A stretch of DNA of 64,000 bases from assembly GCA_035266845.1 (NCBI GenBank), contig DATFMP010000097.1, positions 1 through 64,000 on the forward strand, written 5' to 3'. This document shows positions 9,229 to 19,900 of this stretch, piece after piece (position 1 is the stretch's first letter; every line of letters starts with the position of its first letter). This stretch comes from DATFMP01 sp035266845 (GTDB taxonomy: Bacteria; SAR324; JACQKK01). The translations under genes were made by a program, and so were the position numbers. A model generated the notes under the pieces. The model was not told where the DNA came from, did not search any database, and saw nothing but the letters and a program-made list of their open reading frames with translations.

Positions 9229-9855
9229 GTGGGGGCACCACGCCCGTAAAGACCCTGCGAAATGAGTGGCCGCGCCGCCAGCGTGGCGCGGCCACCGGGG
9301 CAGCGTCACTCGCCGCCGTGGAGGATGACCTTCGTCAACACGTGCTCGCGGTGCGGCTCCACGCCCTGCATGCGCCGCGCATCCGCAACCGCCTGTAGCG
9401 CGGCGCTGGGCGTGGCGGCGGACTTCCGCCCGACGGCGAGCCGCTGCAAGGCCCGGCGCATTGCGTCCAGGGCGGCCCACGGGTCGCTCCGACCGTGCGC
9501 TGGGCGGACAGCGGATGGACCGTCGGATCCGATCAAGGTGCTCCTGGCCTGCTCCTGCCGAAATGGGCGGCGCCGACCGCGCCTCCCCCCTTCGTGCTGC
9601 GAGGCGTGGCCGACGCCGCTGGCATGCAGTACAGCCGACCGATGGGCCCGGCGCGGCCCGCAACCTCTGGCGCGGGCAGCGGGCAGCGGGCACGCGGCGG
9701 TGCAGGCTGCGCCGGGATCGCTCTCTCCCCGGATACCAGACTGCCACCGCGCCACTTACGGATGGCTTACAGCGCAGTTACGGCTGAGCTACGAGCGCGG
9801 GATACTGAGGTAGGGCGAGAGGGGGCAGGCTGCCCCGCACTCATGCCAAGGCCAA
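9229..9855. other. Gap with a possible gene remnant
   Basis: No intact gene is supported. Bases 9242-9268 can be read as PVKTLRNEW, echoing the C-terminus of the upstream lolC-type protein. On the minus strand an open frame (9306-9755) ends with about 60 residues of normal codon bias, from DPWAALDAMRRAL to TKVILHGGE, while its N-terminal half looks like noise. It may be the 3' remnant of a gene I do not recognise. Confidence 0.3.
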
Positions 9856-10419
9856 CTACGGATGGTCCAGCGGCCGCAGCGCCTCCTGGACGCAATCCGG
9901 GCACAGGCCGTGGCTGAACTGGGCCCCGGCGCCGGTGGCGACGTAGGCCTCGACCGGATGCCACTGGCCCGCATCGTCGCGGATCTTCTTGCACGATGCG
10001 CAGATCGGAATGACGCCCTCCAGCATGGCAATGCGGGTGTGGGCGGCGTGGAGCTGCATGATGTAGTAGCGCAGCATCCCGATGACGATCATCGCGGCGA
10101 CGCCCATCAGCGGGCCGGCGGCACTCCCCACGAGCGGGATCCCGCGCGAAGCGAGCAGTGCGTGGATGCCGGTGGCCGTGACCAGGAAGACCCCCATGCC
10201 GATCGCACCGCCCCAGACCAGCGCGGCATAGATCGGCACGAAGAAGCCGAACAGCCGCCAGGCGATGATGCCCTCCACGCCGAGGAACACGCCCAGCAGC
10301 CAGTACGCCGCATAGGCGATGGCGAATACGGCGAGCTTGGTGCGGGGCCGCCACGCCGCGATCGCGATGATGCTGCGCTCCGGCGTGGCGATGATCGTCA
10401 TGATTGGCAGGCGTGACAT
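9856..10419 (-). CDS. Four-helix membrane protein with a sensor-associated CxxC module
   Basis: A 187-residue protein. Residues 25-125 contain about four hydrophobic helices. The C-terminal 60 residues carry PICASCKKIRDDAGQW, then EAYV, then FSHGLCPDC. This two-CxxC module is familiar as a C-terminal tail on PAS-domain sensors, histidine kinases and response regulators, where it probably binds zinc or another metal. Here it is attached straight to a membrane domain with no kinase or PAS domain. A GAGGA-type ribosome binding site precedes the ATG at 10419. No specific function can be given. The gene lies 92 bases upstream of the fumA stop. Confidence 0.7.
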   Translation of the reverse strand: MSRLPIMTIIATPERSIIAIAAWRPRTKLAVFAIAYAAYWLLGVFLGVEGIIAWRLFGFFVPIYAALVWGGAIGMGVFLVTATGIHALLASRGIPLVGSAAGPLMGVAAMIVIGMLRYYIMQLHAAHTRIAMLEGVIPICASCKKIRDDAGQWHPVEAYVATGAGAQFSHGLCPDCVQEALRPLDHP

Positions 10420-10510
10420 ACCTGGAGCGTTTCCTCAGGCCGGACGGGGCGGGCGACGGCGCCGGGCAGCAAGGCCCCGCGCCGCAATGGGTGACGTCGG
10501 CGCCGCTGCG

Positions 10511-12121
<1,611 letters not shown>

Positions 12122-12273
12122 GGCGTGTCGTCCTGCACGGGTGGGGGGGTGCGTGTCCTGCAATCGGGCGGGGCGGCCGCCGATCGCGCGGCGGCGGCGC
12201 TCCTGCCCCGATTGTGCCCAATCCGCACGCAAAACGCCACGGGCCGCGGGCCCATCCGCGCTGCCCGCGGACC

Positions 12274-12293
12274 GATTGGCTTCGTTTCGCAAT
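12274..12293 (+). repeat. Short dispersed repeat, copy 1 of 3
   Basis: The sequence GATTGGCTTCGTTTCGCAAT occurs here. A copy at 41208-41227 differs only at the first base, and one at 41279-41298 has a single change (CTCCG for CTTCG). All three are intergenic. Confidence 0.7.
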
Positions 12294-12420
12294 GTTCATG
12301 GCATTCCCGCAAATCCGCCATCATGGCTGTCCTGCGGCCCCTCCCATCGTACCGCGCGGGGTGCCCGGGCGCAGCGGACGAATGGGGTCATATCGGGAAC
12401 GAGGCGGACGGAGGGGCTGG

Positions 12421-12480
12421 TGTCATTCCGAGCGCAGCGAGGAATCTCGCTGTTCCCGGCGCGGCGAGATTTCTCCGCGC
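12421..12480 (+). repeat. Dispersed hairpin repeat, copy 1
   Basis: The core at 12424-12447 (CATTCCGAGCG followed by cAGCGAGGAATCT) recurs at 19998-20021 with one mismatch. The right half of the core pairs with a downstream arm (GGAATCTCGC with GCGAGATTTC), so the RNA or single strand would fold. This resembles the small palindromic intergenic elements that are spread through many bacterial genomes. Confidence 0.6.
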
Positions 12481-12489
12481 GGACGGCGC

Positions 12490-13926
12490 CTACGCCTCGC
12501 CCAGGGCCATGGCACGGGGGTCCACCCAGCGGTCGAAGTCCTCCGGCGTCACGTGACCCAGTGCCTGGGCCGCCTCGCGCAGGGAGGTGCCGTGGGCGTG
12601 GGCGTGGTGGGCGATCTCCGCCGCCTTGTCGTAGCCGATGTGCGGCGCCAGGGCCGTGACCAGCGCCAGGGAGGCGCGCACGTGCTCGGCCAAGCGCTCG
12701 GTGTTGGGCCGCAGGCCCTCGGCGCAATGCTGGCGGAAACTGCGGCAGGCATCGCGCAGCAGGTCCGCTGCGGCCAACACGTTGTGGATCAGTACCGGCT
12801 TGTACACGTTGAGCTGGAAGTTGCCCTGGCTGGCCGCGAAGGCCACGGTCGCGTCGTGCCCGTACACCTGCACGGCCACCTGCGTCATGGCCTCGCTCTG
12901 GGTAGGGTTCACCTTGCCCGGCATGATGGAGCTGCCCGGCTCGTTGGCCGGCAGCTCCAGCTCGCCCAGACCGCTGCGCGGGCCGCTGGCCAGCCAGCGC
13001 ACGTCGTTGGCGATCTTCATCAGCGCGCCGGCCAGCGTGCGCAGGGCCGCCGAGGCCGCGGCCAGGGCCTCATGGGCAGCCAGGCCCTCGAAGCGGTCCG
13101 GCGCTTCGCGGAAGGCCTGCCCGGTCAACGCGCTCAGCACCGCCACCGTGCGCGGGCCAAACTCGCGTGGGGCGTTGAGCCCGGTGCCCACCGCCGTGCC
13201 GCCGATGGGCAGCTCGCGCAGGCCCGCCAGCGCCGCCTCCACGCCCGAGGCCCCGCGCCGGAGCTGCGCAGCCCAAGCGCCGATCTCCTGCCCCAGGGTC
13301 ATGGGCACGGCATCCTGCAGGTGCGTGCGGCCGATCTTGACCATCGTGGCGAACTCGGCGGCCTTGCCCGCCAGGGTGGCCTCCAGCGCCCGCACGGCGG
13401 GCAGCAGGCCCTCGGTCAGCACCTCCACGGCGGCCAGGTGCATGGCCGTGGGAAAGGTGTCGTTGGTGGATTGCGAGCGGTTGACGTGATCGTTGGGATG
13501 GATGGCCCGCGAGCCGATCTCGCCGCCGGCCAGCTCCGTGGCGCGATTAGCCAGCACCTCGTTCACGTTCATGTTGAACTGCGTGCCGCTGCCGGAGATG
13601 AAGATGCCCAGCGGAAACTGGTCGGCCCAGCGCCCGGCGATCACCTCCTCCGCGGCCTGCTCGATAGCCCGGGCGATGTCTGGCTCCAGCGCCCCCAGCG
13701 CGGTATTCACACGTGCCGCGGCCAGCTTGATGCGCGCCTGCGCCCGCACCACGGCCGGGTGGAAGCGCAGCGGGTTGGCCGGCCCCACGCCGATGGCGAA
13801 GTGCGCCAGCGCGCGCTGGGTCTGCGCGCCCCAGTATGCCCCGGCGGGCACCTCCACGGGGCCCATCGAGTCGCGCTCCATTCGCGCCGGAGGATGCGGT
13901 GGCTTGGGTTCGGTAGCGGCGCTCAT
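12490..13926 (-). CDS. fumC: Fumarate hydratase class II
   Basis: A 478-residue enzyme of the fumarase/aspartase superfamily, oxygen-stable and iron-independent. The family signature GSSIMPGKVNP is intact, as are the SQSTNDTFPTAMH and GRTHLQDAVP regions that build the active site from three subunits. ATG 13926 is used; an alternative start at MERDSMGPVEVP would remove about 20 proline-rich residues. The gene follows pheA by 48 bases and is the third of a trkA-pheA-fumC run. Having both class I and class II fumarases side by side suggests a switch between iron-replete/anaerobic and oxidative conditions, as known in enteric bacteria; that reading is inference. Confidence 0.93.
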   Translation of the reverse strand: MSAATEPKPPHPPARMERDSMGPVEVPAGAYWGAQTQRALAHFAIGVGPANPLRFHPAVVRAQARIKLAAARVNTALGALEPDIARAIEQAAEEVIAGRWADQFPLGIFISGSGTQFNMNVNEVLANRATELAGGEIGSRAIHPNDHVNRSQSTNDTFPTAMHLAAVEVLTEGLLPAVRALEATLAGKAAEFATMVKIGRTHLQDAVPMTLGQEIGAWAAQLRRGASGVEAALAGLRELPIGGTAVGTGLNAPREFGPRTVAVLSALTGQAFREAPDRFEGLAAHEALAAASAALRTLAGALMKIANDVRWLASGPRSGLGELELPANEPGSSIMPGKVNPTQSEAMTQVAVQVYGHDATVAFAASQGNFQLNVYKPVLIHNVLAAADLLRDACRSFRQHCAEGLRPNTERLAEHVRASLALVTALAPHIGYDKAAEIAHHAHAHGTSLREAAQALGHVTPEDFDRWVDPRAMALGEA

Positions 13927-13974
13927 TGGTCCAGGATCGCACGCGTCGCGGGGCTGGGGCAAAGCGGGGGGTGT

Positions 13975-14829
13975 CTACTCCAGCCGGTCGTAGCTGCCGA
14001 GGATGGTGATCTTGCGGTCGCCGCGCTGCAGCTCGGACAGGGCGTGGGCCGTGTGGGCGTTGTTGTTGAAGTCGATGAAGAACACGTAGGTCCAGGGGCG
14101 CACCTTGGCGGGCCGGCTCTCCAGGCGGCACAGGTTCAGGTCGTGCCGCTTGAACACGCTGAGCAGGTCGTAGAGCAGCCCCGGGCGGTCCTCTTCCGGC
14201 TCGATGAGCACGGACGTCTTGAAGCGCGAGAAGTCGTAGTCCACCGGCCCCGGCGCGGCGCGGGCCACCATGAAGCGCGTGGTGTTCTGCGCATAGTTCT
14301 GGATGTCCTGGGCCGCCAGCACGTCCGGGTGCTCCGCGCCGAACTCCGCGGGCACGATGGCCGCGCAGGGCGGGCCGCCGCGCGCGGCCAGGAACTGCCG
14401 CCCGGATTCGGTGTTGGAGGTGGTGAAGCTCACCTGCGCCAGGGGCAGGTGCTCGGCCAGGAAGAAGCCGCACTGATCATAGGCCACGGGCTGGGACAGC
14501 AGCGTGGTGACCTCGCCCAGCGGCGCGTTGGCCAGCAGGGAGAAGGCCACGCGCAGGTTCAGTTCCCACTCAAGTGTGACCTTGCTCTTCACCAGGGCAT
14601 CCTGGGCGAAGAGCACCGTGCCCGTGTCCGAGTTCTCGATGGGGAAGACGCCCAGCGCCTCGGGGTCGGCCTCCGTGCGGGCCAGCACCTCGGGGATGGT
14701 GCGGGTGTACTCCACGACCGGGGCGGGAGCCCCACCAGTGCCCAGGTGCGCGCGCAGCCGCTGCGCGGCCTTGTCGCTGAACGTGCCGGCGGGGCCGAGC
14801 GTGTACAGGCGGGCGGGCGGTGGCTGCAT
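13975..14829 (-). CDS. pheA: Prephenate dehydratase
   Basis: A 284-residue protein that converts prephenate to phenylpyruvate in phenylalanine synthesis. The catalytic domain starts YTLGPAGTFSDKAA and contains the diagnostic threonine-arginine-phenylalanine motif in NTTRFMV. A C-terminal ACT domain (from about residue 200, with NLCRLESRPAK) should bind phenylalanine for feedback inhibition. No chorismate mutase domain is fused, unlike the enteric P-protein. It starts 26 bases after the trkA stop and is followed by fumC, so co-transcription is likely although the three functions are unrelated. Confidence 0.92.
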   Translation of the reverse strand: MQPPPARLYTLGPAGTFSDKAAQRLRAHLGTGGAPAPVVEYTRTIPEVLARTEADPEALGVFPIENSDTGTVLFAQDALVKSKVTLEWELNLRVAFSLLANAPLGEVTTLLSQPVAYDQCGFFLAEHLPLAQVSFTTSNTESGRQFLAARGGPPCAAIVPAEFGAEHPDVLAAQDIQNYAQNTTRFMVARAAPGPVDYDFSRFKTSVLIEPEEDRPGLLYDLLSVFKRHDLNLCRLESRPAKVRPWTYVFFIDFNNNAHTAHALSELQRGDRKITILGSYDRLE

Positions 14830-14855
14830 CCGGGCGGAAGCCGCGAGCGCGGCGC

Positions 14856-16259
14856 TCAGGCGCTGGCCTGCGTGGCGGAGCCGTCCGCATCGCCTGCCGC
14901 GGATTCCAGCGACTCCAGGAAGAACGCCTTGGTGGCCTGCCGATTGCGCCGCTGCTGCAGCAGCAGGATCGTATCGCCTTCGTGCAGGGCGTCATCGCCC
15001 CGCGGCACGAAGATCGCCTCGCCCCGCATAACCGCGCCCACCAGCATGCCGGCGGGCAACTCCAGCTCCGCCAGGCGCGCACCGCAGCAGCGCATCCCGG
15101 TGCGCACCTGCAGCTCCAGCAGCTCGATATCGCTGTTGGCGAAGGCGAAGAAGGACTCCAGATTCTCGCCGCGCACGAAGCGCAGAATCTTGCGGGCGGT
15201 CAGCAGGCGCGGACTGAAGGCCACGTCGATCGCGCCACGCTGGGCGATGATCTGGATGTACTCGGGCTGCTTGACCAGGGCCAGCGTGCGCGCGGCGCCA
15301 TATTCCTTGGCCAGCAGACACGACACCACGTTCACCTGGTCCGTGTCCGTCACGCTGATGAAGTAGTCGGCGTGCTCGATGCCCTCGGCCTTCAGCGCGG
15401 CCGAGTCGCTGCCGTCCGCATGCAGCACCAGCGAATGGTCGAGCTGCTGCGAGAGCCAGTGGCAACGCTCCTCGTGGATCTCCAGGATGCGTACGTCCAC
15501 CTGCTGCTGTTCCAGCCGGCGGGCCAGGGCGTAGCCGATGTGGCCGCCGCCGTTGATGAACACCCGCCGCGCCGGACGCGCCGGCAGGCGCAGGAAGCTG
15601 AACAGGTGCCGCAGCCGGTGCCGCTCGCAGAAGAAGTACACCTGGTCGCCGGCGCGGATCACGGTATCGCGGCTGGGCATGCTGGAGATGCCGTCGCGCT
15701 GGATGATGGCGATCAGGGTGTGCGGAATCTGGGCGTTCTGGCCGAAGCTCATCACGGACTGGTTGTCCAGCGGGCTGCCCTCGGCGATGGGAATGCGCAC
15801 CAGCGCCACGTGATCGCCCAGGAACAGGTGGAAGTCCGTCAACTGCGGGTATTCCGCCAAGTGCGCCAAGTGCTCCGATGCGACCTCATACGGGTTGATG
15901 ATGAGGTCGATCCCCATGTGGTGCTTTTCGGTGAACGAGCTTTCGCGGCCCAGCTCGATCGTCTTCACCCGCGCGATCTTCTTGGCGGCACCCATCTGCC
16001 CGGCCAGCAGGCAGGAGATGATGTTCGTCTCGTCGTAGTTGGTGATCGCCAGAAACAGGTCCGCCGTGGCGGCGCCCGCTTCCCGCAGCAGGCCGCTGTC
16101 CGTCGCGTTGCCCAGCATGGTGGTGATGTTGAACTCGGCCTTGAGCTGCTCCAGCACGGCCGGGTCGGTATCGATGGCCACGAGGTCCACGTTCTCGCGG
16201 TACAGCGACCCGATCACGTGGTACCCGACCTCGCCCGCCCCGATGATGAGCACTTTCAC
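14856..16259 (-). CDS. trkA: Trk potassium uptake regulatory subunit TrkA
   Basis: A 467-residue peripheral membrane protein with two tandem RCK modules. Each has a Rossmann fold followed by a TrkA-C domain. The first nucleotide-binding loop is VLIIGAGEVG at the N-terminus and the second is FINGGGHIGYALA near residue 240. TrkA binds NAD(H) or ATP and gates the TrkH/TrkG potassium channel, which is not in this window. The ATG at 16259 is the only sensible start because the Rossmann strand begins at residue 1. It leads the trkA-pheA-fumC run. Confidence 0.93.
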   Translation of the reverse strand: MKVLIIGAGEVGYHVIGSLYRENVDLVAIDTDPAVLEQLKAEFNITTMLGNATDSGLLREAGAATADLFLAITNYDETNIISCLLAGQMGAAKKIARVKTIELGRESSFTEKHHMGIDLIINPYEVASEHLAHLAEYPQLTDFHLFLGDHVALVRIPIAEGSPLDNQSVMSFGQNAQIPHTLIAIIQRDGISSMPSRDTVIRAGDQVYFFCERHRLRHLFSFLRLPARPARRVFINGGGHIGYALARRLEQQQVDVRILEIHEERCHWLSQQLDHSLVLHADGSDSAALKAEGIEHADYFISVTDTDQVNVVSCLLAKEYGAARTLALVKQPEYIQIIAQRGAIDVAFSPRLLTARKILRFVRGENLESFFAFANSDIELLELQVRTGMRCCGARLAELELPAGMLVGAVMRGEAIFVPRGDDALHEGDTILLLQQRRNRQATKAFFLESLESAAGDADGSATQASA

Positions 16260-16404
16260 CGCACGCCTCCTTCACCTGACGCCACGCCGCGCTGCGCCCG
16301 CCTCAGGCGGCGCGCCGTCTGCCATGGGTGCATCTCTCAGCCTAGCCGAATCGGGGTGCCCCAGCAAGGACGCCCCGCACCACGGAAGGCGCGGCGGTGC
16401 GGCT

Positions 16405-16432
16405 TTGCAAGCGCCGGCCGGTGCTCTACACT
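16405..16432 (+). promoter_or_regulatory. Candidate sigma-70-type promoter of the MBL hydrolase gene
   Basis: TTGCAA at 16405-16410 and TACACT at 16427-16432, 16 bases apart, lie about 75 bases before the ATG at 16508. Confidence 0.4.
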
Positions 16433-16507
16433 GAGAGCGGCCGGTGGCTCGGTAGGAGCCCCGCACGCACCCGATCAACGATCGCCCCTTCCGAGGAGCC
16501 TTGCCGC

Positions 16508-17410
16508 ATGACGACCCCCCGCATGGATCTCGGCGCGGTCACCGTGTACTTCGGGGAGAAGAACGGCAAGTACCCGGACGGCAACCAGGTCGTGGTCACG
16601 GGCGGGGACACCAAGGTGCTCTTCGATACGCCCATGCTGGCCAACCGGCTGGGGCCCGTGCTGGACGGCACCGACCTCGTGATCCTGGGGCACGTGCACG
16701 AGGATCACACGGCCGGCCTGCACCGCCTGCCTCATGCCACAGTCTACGCGCCGGAGCAGGACCTCTACGCCGTGCAGAGCATGGAGGGCATGCTGCGCCA
16801 CTACGGCTACGCGCCGGAGACCAACGAGCGCATGCGCGCCAAGATCACGCGCGAATTCCACTTCGCCCCGCGCCCGGACGCCATCGGCTATCCGGACGGC
16901 CACCTGTGGGAGCTGGGCGGCGGCGTGAGCGTGCGCTCGATCCACATGCCGGGCCACACGCGCGGCCACTCGGTGCTGATGGTGCAGCCGGGCGACATCG
17001 CCTTCATCGGCGACATCGACCTGTCCGGCTTTGGCCCGTACTACGCGGACGCCTGCTCCAACCTGAGCGAGTTCCGCGAGACCCTGCGCCGCATTGAGGA
17101 CATGCCTGCGCGCGTGTGGATCACCTTCCACCACAAGGGCGTCATCACCGAGCGCGAGACCTTCCTGGCGCTGCTGCGGGCCTTCCGGGACAAGATTGAG
17201 CGGCGCGAGCAGGCCATCCTGGCCGCCATCGGGGGCGCCGGGCGCTCCCTTGAGTCGCTGGTGGCTGAGCGCTTCATGTATCCGCCCGGCTTCCAGGACG
17301 TGTTCATCGACGATGCGGAGCGCAAATGCCTGCTGGAGCACCTGGCGGCTCTGCAGGCCGCCGGCTACGCGGAGGAGTCCGGCGGCGTGTGGCGCGCCCG
17401 TGCAGCCTGA
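16508..17410 (+). CDS. Metallo-beta-lactamase-fold hydrolase
   Basis: A 300-residue protein with the metal-binding motif HVHEDH, a further histidine in MPGHTRGH and an aspartate in FIGDIDLSG, which together form the binuclear zinc or iron site of the fold. The C-terminal 100 residues are helical and resemble the tail of glyoxalase-II/LACTB2-like members. The substrate cannot be read from sequence; thioester, lactone or nucleic acid hydrolysis are all possible. GAGGAG lies about 12 bases before the ATG at 16508. The next gene downstream, lepB, has its own candidate promoter. Confidence 0.8.
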   Translation: MTTPRMDLGAVTVYFGEKNGKYPDGNQVVVTGGDTKVLFDTPMLANRLGPVLDGTDLVILGHVHEDHTAGLHRLPHATVYAPEQDLYAVQSMEGMLRHYGYAPETNERMRAKITREFHFAPRPDAIGYPDGHLWELGGGVSVRSIHMPGHTRGHSVLMVQPGDIAFIGDIDLSGFGPYYADACSNLSEFRETLRRIEDMPARVWITFHHKGVITERETFLALLRAFRDKIERREQAILAAIGGAGRSLESLVAERFMYPPGFQDVFIDDAERKCLLEHLAALQAAGYAEESGGVWRARAA

Positions 17411-17475
17411 TGACCCAGCCGGATCAAACGGATTGGCGCCGGGATGTGTCCAATCTCGGATAGGGTACTTTCCAG

Positions 17476-17505
17476 TTGCCCGCATTTGCGGGCGTACCGT
17501 ACACT
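17476..17505 (+). promoter_or_regulatory. Candidate promoter of lepB overlapping a small hairpin
   Basis: TTGCCC at 17476-17481 and TACACT at 17500-17505 are 18 bases apart and about 110 bases before the lepB start. The spacer includes most of a perfect hairpin, GCCCGC-ATTT-GCGGGC (17478-17493), which could also end transcription of the upstream gene. Confidence 0.35.
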
Positions 17506-17615
17506 GTGCGGATAGGTCGTGAACGATCGCGTCCCGGCAGGGCTGGCCTGCCACGGAGCGTGGCCGGTATCGCCGGGCATCGTCACGAGCGACCGTTTCG
17601 ACGAAGGGATGAATC

Positions 17616-18461
17616 ATGTGGGGCCGATCGTACCGAGTCTCGGATTTTGCACTGGAGGAGCTGAAGGAAGCCGGCCTGGGTGAGGTCGCGCTTGCGTCGC
17701 TGCGCACCTGCCGCGGACAGACCTTCGGCAGCCGCGCCTTCAAGGAGCGCCTAGAGCAGTTGGGGCCCAAGAAGCTGGATGAGGCGGAGCGCAAGCTGAT
17801 CCGCAAGTACACCCAGCTCAGCCTGCTGCGCCTGGAACGGGCGATTCCCAACCGCGCGATGCGCGAGTGGGTGGACGCGCTTGTGTTCGCGGTGGTGATC
17901 GCGGCCATCGTGCGCACGTTCATCATCGCGCCGTTCAAGATCCCCTCCGGTTCCATGTACCCCACCATCGCGGTGGGCGATCACATCTTCGCCGAGATGT
18001 TCAGCTACGGCATCCCGGTGCCGTTCACGGACACCAAGCTGGACCCCCAGCCGGTGCGGCGGGGCGACATCGTGATCTTCCCCTACCCGGAAAATCCCAG
18101 CGTGGACTACATCAAGCGCGTGATCGGGCTGGGCGGAGACACGGTGGAGATGCGGGGGGAGCAGGTGTACATCAACGGCAAGCCGCTGAACGAGCCCTAC
18201 GCGTACTATGACCCGCAGGTGCTGCGCGCCCGTCAGCTGGCTGGGCAGCCGCCCGCCCACTTCGGCCCCGTGACCGTGCCCAAGGGGCACCTGTTCATGA
18301 TGGGCGACAACCGCTTCAACAGCTCCGACAGCCGATACTGGGGCTTCGTGGACGAGCGGACGGTGATGGGCAAGGGCTGGGTGATCTATTTCTCGCACGA
18401 CCCGGACGTGGGCTGGTTCAGCGGCTATCGTCTCGGGCGGATTGGGGAGGTGCTCCACTAG
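17616..18461 (+). CDS. lepB: Signal peptidase I with an N-terminal extension
   Basis: A 281-residue type I signal peptidase that cleaves Sec and Tat signal peptides on the outer face of the inner membrane. The catalytic serine is S113 in KIPSGSMYPT and the general-base lysine K167 in YIKRVIG. The GDNRFNSSDSRYWGFV box is also intact. The membrane helix is at about residues 88-105. Before it lies an unusual stretch of about 85 charged helical residues with no membrane segment, which would sit in the cytoplasm. ATG 17616 gives this extension; a shorter start would lose only part of it. The HtrA-type protease gene begins 65 bases downstream. Confidence 0.92.
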   Translation: MWGRSYRVSDFALEELKEAGLGEVALASLRTCRGQTFGSRAFKERLEQLGPKKLDEAERKLIRKYTQLSLLRLERAIPNRAMREWVDALVFAVVIAAIVRTFIIAPFKIPSGSMYPTIAVGDHIFAEMFSYGIPVPFTDTKLDPQPVRRGDIVIFPYPENPSVDYIKRVIGLGGDTVEMRGEQVYINGKPLNEPYAYYDPQVLRARQLAGQPPAHFGPVTVPKGHLFMMGDNRFNSSDSRYWGFVDERTVMGKGWVIYFSHDPDVGWFSGYRLGRIGEVLH

Positions 18462-18526
18462 CGCGGCCGCCGCCCTCCGGCACGTGCCGCGCCGGGCCGT
18501 CTCCCGCCCCGACGGCAGGTGCTGTC

Positions 18527-19900
18527 ATGTTCAGACGACCACCGATCCTGTTGCAGGCGATGCTGCCGGTGCTGGCCCTGGTGTGCCTGGCCGCACCCTT
18601 GGCCGCGCAGCCGCTCAGCTTCGCGCCCATCGTCAAGGCGCAGCAGGCGAAGGTGGTGCACATCAACACCACCACCCGCGGCAGCACCCCGGGGGACACC
18701 CAGTCCTCCACCCAGGAGCCCTTCCGCTTCCCCGACCCCAACCGCGGCAGCGGCTCGGGCTTCATCATCAGTCCAGACGGCTACATCGTCACCAACCACC
18801 ACGTGGTGGAGAACACGGACTCCGTGGAGGTGGTGCTGGGGGACGAGCGCAAGTTTCCGGCGGAGATCGTGGGCCTGGACCCTCAGACTGACCTGGCGCT
18901 GCTCAAGATCGACGCCACGGACCTGCCGGCCGTCAAGTTCGGCGACTCCAGCCGACTGCAGGTGGGGGATTGGGTGATCGCCATCGGCAACCCGCTGGGG
19001 TTGGACCACACGGTGACCGCCGGGATCATCAGCGCCAAGGGCCGCAACATCTTCAACGATGAGAATCTGGCCTACGGCGAGTTCCTGCAGACCGACGCGG
19101 CGATCAACCCCGGCAACTCGGGCGGGCCGCTGTTCAACCTGAAGGGCCAAGTGGTGGGAGTCAACACCGCCATCAGCCGCAAGGGCCAGGGCATCGGCTT
19201 CGCGGTGCCCAGCAACCTCGTCGTGCGGGTGGTCGCGGAGTTGCGGCAGTACGGGCGCGTCAACCGCGGCTGGCTGGGCGTCGTGATCCTGGAGCTGACG
19301 CGCGAACAGGTGCAGAGCCTGGCCCTGCCCGCCGGCACTCGCGGGGTCGTCATCGACGAGATTCTGCCCGGCTCGCCCGCCAAGAGCGCCGGCCTGCGCA
19401 AGGGCGACGTGCTGACCGGCTTCGGCGACGAGCACCTGCGGCGCGTGCCCCAACTCCAGAAGCTGGTAGCCCTCAGTCCGCCGGGCAGCGAGGTGGACCT
19501 GCAGGGTCTGCGGCGCGATTCCGCCACGGACCCGTGGAAGCCGCTGCGGGTACACCTGCGGCTTGGAACGAACCCGGTCTCCGCCGAGAACGGTGAGGTC
19601 TCGCCGCTGGACCGCCTGGGGCTTGCCGCCCTGAATATTCCGGACGAGGTGCGCCGGAAGAGCCACCTGGACGCCCAGGCTGGGGTGCTGGTGGAATCCG
19701 TGATACCCGGCGGCGCCGCGGAAGAAGCCGGCCTGCACGCCGGGGACATCATCCTGGAAGTGGACCACAACGAAGTGGCCAGCCGTGTCGCGCTGGAAAC
19801 CGCCCTGATGCAGGCGCGCACCGAGCGCATCCCCCTCGTCGTCAAGCGCGAGAATCAGATCCTCTACCTGGTGCTGGACCGGCAGGACGTGGGGCACTAG
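18527..19900 (+). CDS. htrA: Periplasmic serine protease, HtrA/DegQ family
   Basis: A 457-residue periplasmic protease and chaperone. An N-terminal signal peptide ends near ALAAPLAAQ (residue 28). The trypsin-like triad is H92 (TNHHVV), D122 (TDLALLK) and S198 (NPGNSGGP). Two PDZ domains follow, beginning near residues 250 and 385, the second containing GVLVESVIPGGAAEEAGL. Proteins with two PDZ domains belong to the DegP/DegQ group, which degrade or refold misfolded envelope proteins. It lies 65 bases after lepB in the same direction, so a shared secretion-quality-control transcript is likely. Confidence 0.9.
   Translation: MFRRPPILLQAMLPVLALVCLAAPLAAQPLSFAPIVKAQQAKVVHINTTTRGSTPGDTQSSTQEPFRFPDPNRGSGSGFIISPDGYIVTNHHVVENTDSVEVVLGDERKFPAEIVGLDPQTDLALLKIDATDLPAVKFGDSSRLQVGDWVIAIGNPLGLDHTVTAGIISAKGRNIFNDENLAYGEFLQTDAAINPGNSGGPLFNLKGQVVGVNTAISRKGQGIGFAVPSNLVVRVVAELRQYGRVNRGWLGVVILELTREQVQSLALPAGTRGVVIDEILPGSPAKSAGLRKGDVLTGFGDEHLRRVPQLQKLVALSPPGSEVDLQGLRRDSATDPWKPLRVHLRLGTNPVSAENGEVSPLDRLGLAALNIPDEVRRKSHLDAQAGVLVESVIPGGAAEEAGLHAGDIILEVDHNEVASRVALETALMQARTERIPLVVKRENQILYLVLDRQDVGH

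Larger units (their letters stand above)
12122..12489. other. Gap between fumC and fumA holding two dispersed repeats
   Basis: No gene. Two repeat families meet here: a 20-base sequence at 12274-12293 found twice more near 41210-41300, and a hairpin repeat at 12421-12480 shared with 19995-20050. The hairpin repeat ends ten bases from the fumC stop codon. Confidence 0.55.

Noticed and set aside
12214..15366. A 1050-codon open frame on the plus strand
   Set aside because: It runs antisense to fumC, pheA and part of trkA, which have full motifs. Long antisense frames are expected in DNA this GC-rich.
14820..16511. A 563-codon open frame on the plus strand
   Set aside because: Antisense to trkA, whose two Rossmann motifs are intact.
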